Assembly (NCBI RefSeq): GCF_016526145.1
Contig: NZ_JADDUE010000004.1
Coordinates: 62,001-126,000, forward strand
Source: Saccharopolyspora galaxeae
GTDB taxonomy: Bacteria > Actinomycetota > Actinomycetes > Mycobacteriales > Pseudonocardiaceae
Length of the DNA stretch: 64,000 nucleotides
Reading direction: 5' to 3'
Part shown: piece by piece, positions 57,402 to 64,000 of the stretch
How positions within the stretch are numbered: the first letter of the stretch is position 1
How the letters are laid out: each line of letters opens with the position of its first letter
Translations under genes and position numbers: made by a program
Notes under the pieces: model-generated
What the model was told of the DNA's origin: nothing
Database searches by the model: none
Seen by the model: the letters and a program-made list of their open reading frames with translations, nothing else

Positions 57402-59258
57402 TTAGTGGACCTGCAAGGTCTGCACCGGCGCGGGTTCCGGGGAGAGCGGGATCTGGTAGCGCTGCGCGAGGTACGCGGCGATGTCGTGGAACAACGGAGC
57501 AGCCGAATCCGAGTCCGGCAGGCCCTTCTTCGGCGCGTCCAGCATCAGCCCGACCACGAACCGCGGATCGTCCGCGGGCATGATCCCCGCGAAGGTGATC
57601 CAGTTCGAGGACTGGCTGTAGCAGTTGCACGCCGGGTTGACCTGCTGCGCGGTACCGGTCTTGCCGGAGATCTGGAACCCCTCCAGCGCCGCGTCCTTGC
57701 CGGTGCCCTGCTGCTTCGGCGCGCCCTGCACCACGCCGCGCAACATGTCCTTCACCGTGTGCGCGGTCTGCGGGCTGACCACCCGCACCCCGTCCGGGGG
57801 CGGCTTTTCCACCCGCGTGCCGTCCGGGCGCACCTCCGAGGAGATGATCCGCGGCGGCACCCGCACCCCGTCGTTGGCGATGGTCTGGTACATCCCGGCC
57901 ATCTGCAGCACCGTCATCGAAAGGCCCTGCCCGATCGGCAGGTTCGCGAACGTGCTGCCGGACCATTCCTCCCGCGGCGGCACCGTGCCCCCGCTCTCGC
58001 CGGGCAGGCCGATGCCGGTGGGCTGGCCAAGGCCGAACTTGCGCACCAGCTCGTTGAACCGGTCCGGCCCGAGTTCCTGCGCGGTCATCAGCGTGCCCAC
58101 GTTGGACGACTTGCCGAGCACGCCGGTGAAGGTCAGCGGGATCGTGCCGTGCGACCAGGCGTCCCCGACGGTGCGGTCCGCGACCTTGATCGAACCCGGC
58201 ACCTGCATGACCGTCTCCGGGCGCTTGATCCCGTGCTCGATCGCCCCGGCCGCGGTGATCACCTTGTTCACCGAACCCGGTTCGAAGGGCGTGGTCACGG
58301 CCGGGTTGCCGAGCCCGTCCGGGCCCCACTTCGGCGAGTTCGGGTCGAACGACTTGTCGTTGGCCAGCGCGTACACCTCACCGGTGTGCGCGTCGAGCAC
58401 CACCGCGCTGGCGCTGCGCGCCTGGGTCTTGCGCGCGTACTTGGTCAGCTTGTCCTGGACCATGTACTGCACGTCGGAGTCCAGCGTCAGCCCGACGTCG
58501 GAGCCGGGCACGGCCGATTGGACCTGCCGCTCGGTGCCGGGGATGACCAGGTCGCTGCCCATCGCGGTGTCCGAGACCTTCTTGCCGTCGGTGCCCGCGA
58601 GCAGCTTGTCCAGCGAGCCCTCCAGCCCGATCCTGCCCAGCACCTTGCCCGCGTCCTCGCTCCACCGCGCACCGCCGAGCACCGCCGAACCGGTGTCGCC
58701 CGCCGGGTATTCGCGGGTGGCGCGGTACTCGGCGCCGATCTGCGAGTACTTCTCGGTGATCAGGCGCGCGGCGCCGGGGTCGATCACCGGCCCGATCTTG
58801 ACGTAGCTGGAGTCGCTGAACAGCGCCTCGGTGATCTGCCGCTCGTCGACCCGGTCGCCGAGCACCTGGTGGATGTAGCGGGCGACCTCGTGCTTGTACT
58901 GCTCGGCGGTCGGTTCCGCCGGGTTCTTCGCGTGTTCCTCGTTCTGGTCCTCGGTGAGCTTGTTCGGCGTCGCGTACAGCTGCCTGGCTTCGCTGCTGAA
59001 CGCCAGCACGTTGCCGCTGCGGTCGGTGATCGAACCGCGTTCGGCGGGGATCGCCGAGACGGTGTGGCGCTGCTTGGCGGCGTCCGCGGACAGCTGCTGC
59101 GCCTGCAAGCCCTGGACCTGGACCAGCTTCCCCCCGGTGAGCACCAGCGCCAGCACCAGCAGCAGGCGGCCGATCTTCAACCGCCGCGCGCTGCCGGCCA
59201 CGTCGGTGCGCGCGGTCCGCCGGCTCCCCCCGGCGGGCCGCGTCCCCCTGCGGACCAT
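57402..59258 (-). CDS. ftsI: Septal transpeptidase FtsI (class B penicillin-binding protein)
   Basis: This 618-residue class B PBP has a basic cytoplasmic tail, one helix (IGRLLLVLALVLTGGKLVQ), a dimerisation domain with RGSITDRSGNVLAFS, and a transpeptidase domain with the active Ser in FEPGSVNKV (SxxK), KSSNVGT (SxN) and SGKTGTAQQ (KTG). Two Cys near the C terminus (PACNCYSQ) are unusual but seen in actinobacterial PBPs. ATG 59258 overlaps the ftsL stop by one base (TGATG). It should crosslink septal peptidoglycan with FtsW. Confidence 0.95.
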   Translation of the reverse strand: MVRRGTRPAGGSRRTARTDVAGSARRLKIGRLLLVLALVLTGGKLVQVQGLQAQQLSADAAKQRHTVSAIPAERGSITDRSGNVLAFSSEARQLYATPNKLTEDQNEEHAKNPAEPTAEQYKHEVARYIHQVLGDRVDERQITEALFSDSSYVKIGPVIDPGAARLITEKYSQIGAEYRATREYPAGDTGSAVLGGARWSEDAGKVLGRIGLEGSLDKLLAGTDGKKVSDTAMGSDLVIPGTERQVQSAVPGSDVGLTLDSDVQYMVQDKLTKYARKTQARSASAVVLDAHTGEVYALANDKSFDPNSPKWGPDGLGNPAVTTPFEPGSVNKVITAAGAIEHGIKRPETVMQVPGSIKVADRTVGDAWSHGTIPLTFTGVLGKSSNVGTLMTAQELGPDRFNELVRKFGLGQPTGIGLPGESGGTVPPREEWSGSTFANLPIGQGLSMTVLQMAGMYQTIANDGVRVPPRIISSEVRPDGTRVEKPPPDGVRVVSPQTAHTVKDMLRGVVQGAPKQQGTGKDAALEGFQISGKTGTAQQVNPACNCYSQSSNWITFAGIMPADDPRFVVGLMLDAPKKGLPDSDSAAPLFHDIAAYLAQRYQIPLSPEPAPVQTLQVH

Positions 59259-60115
59259 CAGCGCCCCTCCACCGCCGGGATCGGCACGGCCTGCCGCTGC
59301 GGATCAGGCACCTGCTGCCCGTCCGGCGGCGGCTGCGGCGCCGGTGACTGCGGAGCCGGCGGCTGCGGGATCGACGGCGGGGAAACCGGCGGCGGGGGCG
59401 GCGGCGTCGCGGGTTCGGGCGCGGTCGCCGCCTGCGGATCACCGATCGTGCGGACACCGCCGTCCGGCTGCACCAGCAGGTGCGCCGGCGGCGAGTCCGG
59501 CGGCACCATGCCCAGCTCGGCGGCTTTGCGCTGCAAGGCGGGGGTGGAGTCCATGTTGCTGACCTCCCGCAGCAGCAGCTCGCGCTGCTCGTTGAGCGCG
59601 GTCAGTTCCGCACCAGAGCGCTGCAACCGGTAGGAACCACCGACGGTGGCGATGGACAGCGACAGCGAGGTCACCAGGCCCACCCCCAGCACGCCCATCA
59701 CCACGACGACCAGCGGCGCCCGCGAGGTCGCCACCTTGGCCTGCAACTGGCGGGCCGCCGGGCGCACCGCGCTGAGCCGCAGCAGCCGCGGCTGGCGCTG
59801 CTCGACCGCCGGGCGCTGCCCGCGCGGGCGGCGTTCCGGCGCTTCCCGGGCGGAGCGTTCCCGGCGTTCCTCCCGGCGGTTGTAGGCGCGTTCGGCGGCC
59901 GCGGACCGGCCGCGGGCCTTGGTGTCCTGTTTGGACTTCGTCGCCGAGTTCCGGCGGGTCGCCGTCTTCTGGGTCGCGGTCTTCTGCGTCGCCGTCTTCT
60001 GGGTCGCAGTCTTGTCCGCCCCGGACTGCTGCGACTTGCCCTTCTCGGTGGTGTTCTTCTTGCCCGCGGTGCCGGTGCGCGAAGCAGCCGTCTTGGCGCG
60101 AGTCGGTGCCGTCAT
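59258..60115 (-). CDS. ftsL: FtsL-like septum protein with basic repeat tail
   Basis: Position between rsmH and ftsI, one helix ([20 protein letters not shown]) and a following leucine-rich coiled coil ([20 protein letters not shown]) identify FtsL. At 285 residues it is far longer than usual (about 100-120). The N-terminal 140 residues are Lys/Ala/Thr/Arg-rich with four KTATQ-type pentads and resemble histone H1 tails; the C-terminal 65 are Pro/Gln-rich. ATG 60115 overlaps the rsmH stop by 4 bp. The tail may bind nucleic acid or acidic partners, an inference. Confidence 0.85.
   Translation of the reverse strand: MTAPTRAKTAASRTGTAGKKNTTEKGKSQQSGADKTATQKTATQKTATQKTATRRNSATKSKQDTKARGRSAAAERAYNRREERRERSAREAPERRPRGQRPAVEQRQPRLLRLSAVRPAARQLQAKVATSRAPLVVVVMGVLGVGLVTSLSLSIATVGGSYRLQRSGAELTALNEQRELLLREVSNMDSTPALQRKAAELGMVPPDSPPAHLLVQPDGGVRTIGDPQAATAPEPATPPPPPPVSPPSIPQPPAPQSPAPQPPPDGQQVPDPQRQAVPIPAVEGR
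59958..60017 (-). repeat. Four 15-bp tandem units encoding KTATQ repeats in FtsL
   Basis: Units at 59958-59972, 59973-59987, 59988-60002 and 60003-60017 differ at a few positions; units one and three are identical. They encode KTATQ three times and a flanking pentad in the cytoplasmic tail. Confidence 0.85.
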
Positions 60116-61092
60116 GCCGCCTCCTTGATCCGTTCGGCGGCGCGCAGCCGCACCGACGCGGCCCGCGGGTTCTCCGCCGCTTCCTGTTCGCCCGCGAGCT
60201 CGGCGCCCCGGGTCAGCAGCCGCAGCTGCGGACCGTGCCCGGGAAGTTCCACGGGCAGGTCGATCGGAGTGCGGGACCGGGCGAGTTCGGCCATCGCCCG
60301 CTTGACCAGGCGGTCCTCCAGCGAGTGGTAGGACAGCACGACGATCCGCCCGCCCCCGGCCAGCGAGTCCAGCGCCGCGGGCAGCGCCCGCCCGAGCACG
60401 TCGAGCTCGGCGTTGACCTCGATGCGCAATGCCTGGAAGGTGCGTTTCGCCGGGTGCCCGCCGGTGCGCCTGCTCGCCGCGGGCACCGCGTCGTAGACCA
60501 GTCGCACCAGCCGATCGCTGCGGTCGAACGGTTCCTTGCCGCGCTCCCGCACGATCGCGCCGGCGATCTTGGAGGCGAACCGCTCCTCGCCGTAGTCGCG
60601 CAGGATCCGGACCAGTTCGCCGGTCGAGTAGGTGTTGAGCACGTCGGCCGCGCTCTGCCCGGCGCCCGGGTCCATCCGCATGTCCAGCGGCGCGTCCCGG
60701 GCGTAGGCGAATCCGCGCTCGGCTTCGTCCAGCTGCAGCGACGAGACCCCGAGGTCGAACAGCACCGCGTCCACAGTGGGCAGTTGGAGGCGGTCGAGCA
60801 CTTCGGCCCACTCGTCGTAGACCGCGTGCACCAGGTGCAGCCGGTCGGCGAACTCCGCCAGCCGCAGGCCCGCGAGCCGCAGCGCTTCCGGATCGCGGTC
60901 CAGGCCGATCAGCGTGAGCTGCGGGTGCGCGCGCAGCAGCGCTTCCGCGTGCCCGCCCATGCCCAGCGTCGCGTCCACCGCGACCGCGGGGCGGTCGGCG
61001 AGCGCGGGCGCCAGCAGTTCCAGCGTGCGCGCCAGCGCCACCGGAACGTGCCGGTCGCGGGCGGAGCCGCCGGCTTCCGATGCGTCGGTCAC
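60112..61092 (-). CDS. rsmH: 16S rRNA (cytosine-1402-N4)-methyltransferase
   Basis: This 326-residue SAM enzyme modifies the decoding centre of 16S rRNA. It shows [33 protein letters not shown] (SAM loop), [33 protein letters not shown] in two blocks, [18 protein letters not shown] and [16 protein letters not shown] 61092 has GGGAGGGA about 7 bases upstream; an in-frame ATG at 61113 is an alternative. It is the second gene of the dcw cluster. Confidence 0.95.
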   Translation of the reverse strand: MTDASEAGGSARDRHVPVALARTLELLAPALADRPAVAVDATLGMGGHAEALLRAHPQLTLIGLDRDPEALRLAGLRLAEFADRLHLVHAVYDEWAEVLDRLQLPTVDAVLFDLGVSSLQLDEAERGFAYARDAPLDMRMDPGAGQSAADVLNTYSTGELVRILRDYGEERFASKIAGAIVRERGKEPFDRSDRLVRLVYDAVPAASRRTGGHPAKRTFQALRIEVNAELDVLGRALPAALDSLAGGGRIVVLSYHSLEDRLVKRAMAELARSRTPIDLPVELPGHGPQLRLLTRGAELAGEQEAAENPRAASVRLRAAERIKEAA

Positions 61093-61254
61093 TGCGGTCC
61101 CTCCCTCCCGCATACCTGGTCCGCGCCACCGCCCCTGCGGCGGCGGCAGGCTCGTCCACCTGCACAGCTGTCTCACCAACGCGGCGCCGCAGCGGCCTCG
61201 CGGAAGTTCCCGCCCGGCGGCACCGATCACGCCTGGTCCCAGCCCGCCCGTGCC

Positions 61255-61282
61255 TCCTGGTGCCGGGGAAGGTGCACCAGGA
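61255..61282 (-). terminator. Hairpin between mraZ and rsmH
   Basis: TCCTGGTGC (61255-61263) pairs perfectly with GCACCAGGA (61274-61282) across a 10-nt loop. It lies in the 227-bp gap between mraZ and rsmH, 38 bp after the mraZ stop. It could attenuate transcription from the mraZ promoter. Confidence 0.4.
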
Positions 61283-61319
61283 CGCCGAGGCGGACCGAGG
61301 CCGGACGCCACCGGTCCCG

Positions 61320-61751
61320 CTAGAACAACCCGGGCAGGACCTCCTCCCTGGCTTGGGCGTAGCTCTCCTCGTGCTCGTCGAGGTAGGACTGCCACCGTTC
61401 GGCGTTCCAGATCTCCAGCCGGTTGATCGCGCCGATCACCACGCAGTCCTTGTCCAGTCCCGCGTAGCGGCGCAGTTCCGGTGCGATCGGGATCCGGCCC
61501 TGCCCGTCCGGGCGCTGCTCGTCGGTGCCCGCGAACAGGTACCGCTGGTAGGCGCGGACGGATTCGTTGGTGAGCGGGGCCTCGGCGACCTTGCGGGCCA
61601 GCTGCTCGAACTCGGCACGCGGGAAGACGTAGAGGCAGTGGTCCTGCCCTTTGGTGACCATCAGCCCCCCTGCCAGTGCGTCCCGGTACTTCGCAGGCAG
61701 CGTCAGACGCCCCTTGTCGTCGAGCTTGGGGCTGTAGGTACCGAGGAACAT
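61320..61751 (-). CDS. mraZ: Transcriptional regulator MraZ
   Basis: This 143-residue protein has two AbrB-like SpoVT/MraZ domains: [26 protein letters not shown] and [26 protein letters not shown], each containing the DxKGR/DxQGR-type motif. It binds direct repeats in its own promoter and represses the dcw cluster. ATG 61751 is preceded by GGGAGG. It is the first gene of the cluster; the predicted boxes lie at 61895-61929. Confidence 0.96.
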   Translation of the reverse strand: MFLGTYSPKLDDKGRLTLPAKYRDALAGGLMVTKGQDHCLYVFPRAEFEQLARKVAEAPLTNESVRAYQRYLFAGTDEQRPDGQGRIPIAPELRRYAGLDKDCVVIGAINRLEIWNAERWQSYLDEHEESYAQAREEVLPGLF

Positions 61752-62326
61752 CCCGGGACCACCTCCCCCGCGGACCCGACGGTCCGACGACTCCGGCAAC
61801 GACGGGCGATCGGCGGTGCCTGCCGCTGCGCCACCAGCGGCGGTCGCACCGGGCCACCTCGGCGCTCCCCGGAGCCGGGCGGAGCCCCCGTTTGCCCCAC
61901 CGGGCGCCACAGTACCCCACTTCCCTCCACCGTCAACCGGGACCGGAGCCCGACACGCCGCGGCGAGTCGGGCGTTTGCCCAGCTAAACGGCCTCTTAAC
62001 GCAAGTGGTGCGGGGTGGGGGACGTGGTGCGGCACTCGGCACCGGACTGCGCCGAAACACCCGATCGGGATCTCCCCCGGCAACCCGGCCCGCCCGCCCG
62101 TGCGGATGCCGGGGGTCGGGCGTGGGGGAAGGTGGGGAACGGCCAGGCCACCGGCACCGGTACGGACTCCGACGCCGGTTTGGCACACTGCGGAGGCACG
62201 CTCAGCGCGCGATCAGCCGACGATCGCCGTGATCGCCCGCCTGCGGCGCCGGAACAGCGCCCGCGCGGAAGGGCCCACGCGGAAGGTGACTCGCCGCGGC
62301 GCCCGGAGCAGCACCTTGGAGGTTGC
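61752..62326. other. 575-bp divergent region between mraZ and the MoxR gene
   Basis: It contains the mraZ promoter with its box array and, at the far end, the ribosome site GGAGG (62318-62322) of the MoxR gene. Open frames here are Arg/Pro-rich and not accepted as genes. CGCGGAAGG occurs twice (near 62265 and 62280). Confidence 0.6.
61895..61936 (-). promoter_or_regulatory. mraZ promoter with four MraZ boxes at 10-bp spacing
   Basis: On the minus strand TGGAG (61929-61925), TGGGG (61919-61915), TGGCG (61909-61905) and TGGGG (61899-61895) are each separated by exactly 5 bp, the arrangement known for MraZ (TGGGN-N5 repeats). They overlap a promoter: TTGACG (61936-61931) and TACTGT (61914-61909), spacer 16 bp. 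MraZ binding there should repress the whole cluster. Confidence 0.75.
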
Positions 62327-63382
62327 GTGACGCCCAACATGCCCACATCCGGCACCGCTTACGCCGGTGGCGGGCAAGCCGAACCCGGCTCCGGCGACGG
62401 CGGCACGCAACAGCCGGCCGAACCCGGCACCATCGCCGGCCTGCACTCGACGCTGCAGCGGATCGCGGCGAACGTGGAACAGGTGCTGGTCGGCAAGCCC
62501 GAGGTCGTGCGGGTGGCACTGGTCACCCTGCTCGCCGAAGGCCACCTGCTGGTCGAGGACGTGCCGGGCGTCGGCAAGACCTCGCTGGCCAAGGCGCTGG
62601 CCCGGTCCATCGACTGCACCGTGAACCGCATCCAGTTCACCCCGGACCTGCTGCCCAGCGACATCACCGGCGTGGCGATGTACAACCGGCAGGCGGAGTC
62701 CTTCGAGTTCCGGCCCGGCCCGGTGTTCGCCAACATCGTGGTCGGCGACGAGATCAACCGCGCATCCCCGAAGACCCAGTCGGCGCTGCTGGAGTGCATG
62801 GAGGAGAACCAGGTCACCGTCGACGGCGAGACCTACCCGCTGGAAGCGCCGTTCATGGTCATCGCCACCCAGAACCCGGTGGAGATGGAGGGCACCTACG
62901 CGTTGCCGGAGGCGCAGCGGGACCGCTTCACCGCCCGCGTGTCGGTCGGCTACCCGGATCCGCAGGCCGAACTGGCCATGGTCGACGAGCACACCGGGCA
63001 CGAGCCGATGGACCAGCTGCGCCCGGTCGCCGACGGCGGCCGGATCCGCGCGCTGCTGCAGGCGGTGCGCGAGGTGCACGTGAGCACCGAGCTGCGCCGC
63101 TACGTGATCGAGATCGTCAGCGCCACCCGGTCGCTGCCGGAACTGCGACTGGGCGCCTCGCCGCGCTCGACGCTGCAGCTGATCCGCGCCGCGCGGGCGC
63201 AGGCCGCGCTGTCCGGCCGGGACTACGTGGTCCCGGACGACGTGCAGGAGGTCGCCGTGCCGGTGCTGGCGCACCGCCTGGTGCTGACCAGCGAGGCCCG
63301 CGCCACCAGGCGTTCCGCTTCGGACCTGGTGCGCTCGCTGCTGCGCCGCGTCGAGGTGCCGCGCGGCGACGCCGGGCGGTAG
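62327..63382 (+). CDS. MoxR-family AAA+ ATPase
   Basis: This 351-residue ATPase has Walker A in DVPGVGKTSLAKAL, FTPDLLPSDITGV, Walker B in NIVVGDEINRASPKTQ, the sensor ATQNPVEMEGTYALPEAQRDRF and the C-terminal SPRSTLQLIRAARAQA. MoxR proteins act as chaperones for partner proteins, often with DUF58 and von Willebrand domain proteins. GTG 62327 has GGAGG 4 bases upstream; ATG 62339 is also in frame. A Gly/Pro/Gln-rich tail of 35 residues precedes the core. It is followed after 3 bp by a DUF58 gene. Confidence 0.94.
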   Translation: MTPNMPTSGTAYAGGGQAEPGSGDGGTQQPAEPGTIAGLHSTLQRIAANVEQVLVGKPEVVRVALVTLLAEGHLLVEDVPGVGKTSLAKALARSIDCTVNRIQFTPDLLPSDITGVAMYNRQAESFEFRPGPVFANIVVGDEINRASPKTQSALLECMEENQVTVDGETYPLEAPFMVIATQNPVEMEGTYALPEAQRDRFTARVSVGYPDPQAELAMVDEHTGHEPMDQLRPVADGGRIRALLQAVREVHVSTELRRYVIEIVSATRSLPELRLGASPRSTLQLIRAARAQAALSGRDYVVPDDVQEVAVPVLAHRLVLTSEARATRRSASDLVRSLLRRVEVPRGDAGR

Positions 63383-63385
63383 CCG

Positions 63386-64000
63386 TTGCTGTCCGGCCTG
63401 ACCGTGCGCGGCCGCTGCCTGCTGGCGGCGGGCGTGGCCGCCGCAGTGTGCTCGGTGGCGCTCGACGAGCGGGACCTGCTGCGGATCGCCGCTTTCGTCG
63501 TAGTGCTGCCGCTGCTGGCGATGGTCGTCGCCGCCCGCGTCCGGCACGGGCTGCGGGTGCGGCGGGAGGTGCTGCCCGGCCGGGTCCAGGTCGGTGCGCA
63601 GGCGGAAGTCCGGCTGCACGTCACCGGCTCGGGTGCGGTGCCGCTGGGCGGGCTGCAGCTGGAGGACGAGGTGCCGCACGCGCTCAGTTCCCACCCGTAC
63701 TTCCGCGTCGAGCACGTCCGCCGCGCGGGCGCGGTGCTGGACTACCAGGTCACGCCGCAGCTGCGCGGCATCCACCAGATCGGGCCGCTGCGCACCCGGG
63801 TCGGCGATCCGTTCGGGCTGGCCGAGTTCGGCCACGAGCTCGGCGGCCGCAGCAGGCTGGTGGCGGTGCCGCGGGTGGTCCCGCTCGGCGGTCTGCCCGC
63901 CGGTTCGGGGCTGGGCACCGGCGAGGACGGCACCACGCGGCTGCGCGCCGGGCACGGCGACGACGACACGATGGTGCGGGAGTACCGGCACGGCGACGAC
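63386..64000 (+). CDS. DUF58 protein, 5' part (cut by right edge)
   Basis: The frame opens at TTG 63386, three bases after the MoxR stop, and stays open to base 64000 (205 codons). Two hydrophobic helices (LLAAGVAAAVCSVAL and LLRIAAFVVVLPLLAMVVAA) are followed by a beta-rich domain and the DUF58 signature beginning VREYRHGDD at the edge. MoxR-DUF58 pairs usually continue with transglutaminase-like membrane proteins, expected to the right of the window. Confidence 0.88.
   Translation, partial: MLSGLTVRGRCLLAAGVAAAVCSVALDERDLLRIAAFVVVLPLLAMVVAARVRHGLRVRREVLPGRVQVGAQAEVRLHVTGSGAVPLGGLQLEDEVPHALSSHPYFRVEHVRRAGAVLDYQVTPQLRGIHQIGPLRTRVGDPFGLAEFGHELGGRSRLVAVPRVVPLGGLPAGSGLGTGEDGTTRLRAGHGDDDTMVREYRHGDD

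Noticed and set aside
53497-61092. Long N-terminal extensions of murE, mraY, rsmH and ftsL in their own frames
   Set aside because: Ribosome sites and 4-bp overlaps place the starts at 56651, 53500, 61092 and 60115; the extensions are readings of neighbouring genes in other frames.

Overview
The window is high-GC actinobacterial chromosome. It has dense GTG/TTG starts, 4-bp ATGA/GTGA gene overlaps and very few palindromic terminators. The wall genes point to the Pseudonocardiales, a Saccharopolyspora-like organism: MurE carries the meso-diaminopimelate motif DNPR, an AftA-type arabinofuranosyltransferase implies an arabinogalactan wall, and DivIVA/Wag31, SepF and YggT sit beside ftsZ. Genus is an inference. 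No tRNA, rRNA, CRISPR array, insertion sequence or prophage was found.

Layout. (1) 1-3100, minus strand: a fatty acyl-AMP ligase overlapping a Pks13-like ACP-KS polyketide synthase that runs off the left edge. (2) 3556-10265: secreted lipase, SoxR, a CitA/CitB-type two-component system divergent from a DctA dicarboxylate carrier, and a secreted esterase. (3) 10297-13543: hisD-hisC-hisB followed by an overlapping 49-residue membrane protein. (4) 13727-17824: zinc carboxypeptidase, a SAM methyltransferase with a possible ATC start, a DUF222/HNH protein and a 53-residue membrane protein. (5) 18187-21725: a small catabolic unit (DUF2848, MHS transporter, GntR regulator, nitrilase-fold amidase) with a shared GTATAC operator core. 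(6) 21739-26023: nadA-nadB-nadC divergent from a NrtR-type Nudix regulator, with a palindrome lying over both promoters. (7) 26094-34373: LON-domain protein, DUF2567, AftA, an AsnC-like protein, RluD, LspA and a class V aminotransferase. (8) 34619-61751, almost all minus strand: the division and cell wall (dcw) cluster in transcription order mraZ-rsmH-ftsL-ftsI / murE-murF-mraY-murD-ftsW-murG-murC-ftsQ / [sugar ABC transporter, WYL regulator, SDR] / ftsZ-pgeF-yggS-sepF-yggT-wag31. (9) 62327-64000, plus strand: a MoxR ATPase and a DUF58 protein cut by the right edge.

What stands out. The dcw cluster is interrupted twice: by a 750-bp gap with a strong hairpin between ftsI and murE, and by a 5.7-kb carbohydrate-transport cassette between ftsQ and ftsZ. 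MurG has about 128 extra N-terminal residues of collagen-like Gly/Pro/Gln sequence behind a TTG start, with no alternative start in between. FtsL carries a histone-like basic tail with KTATQ repeats. The mraZ promoter has four TGG boxes spaced exactly 10 bp apart. The nadA/nrtR intergenic region holds overlapping divergent -10 boxes inside one palindrome, with nrtR probably leaderless. All functional assignments come from reading motifs and context; no database search was run.
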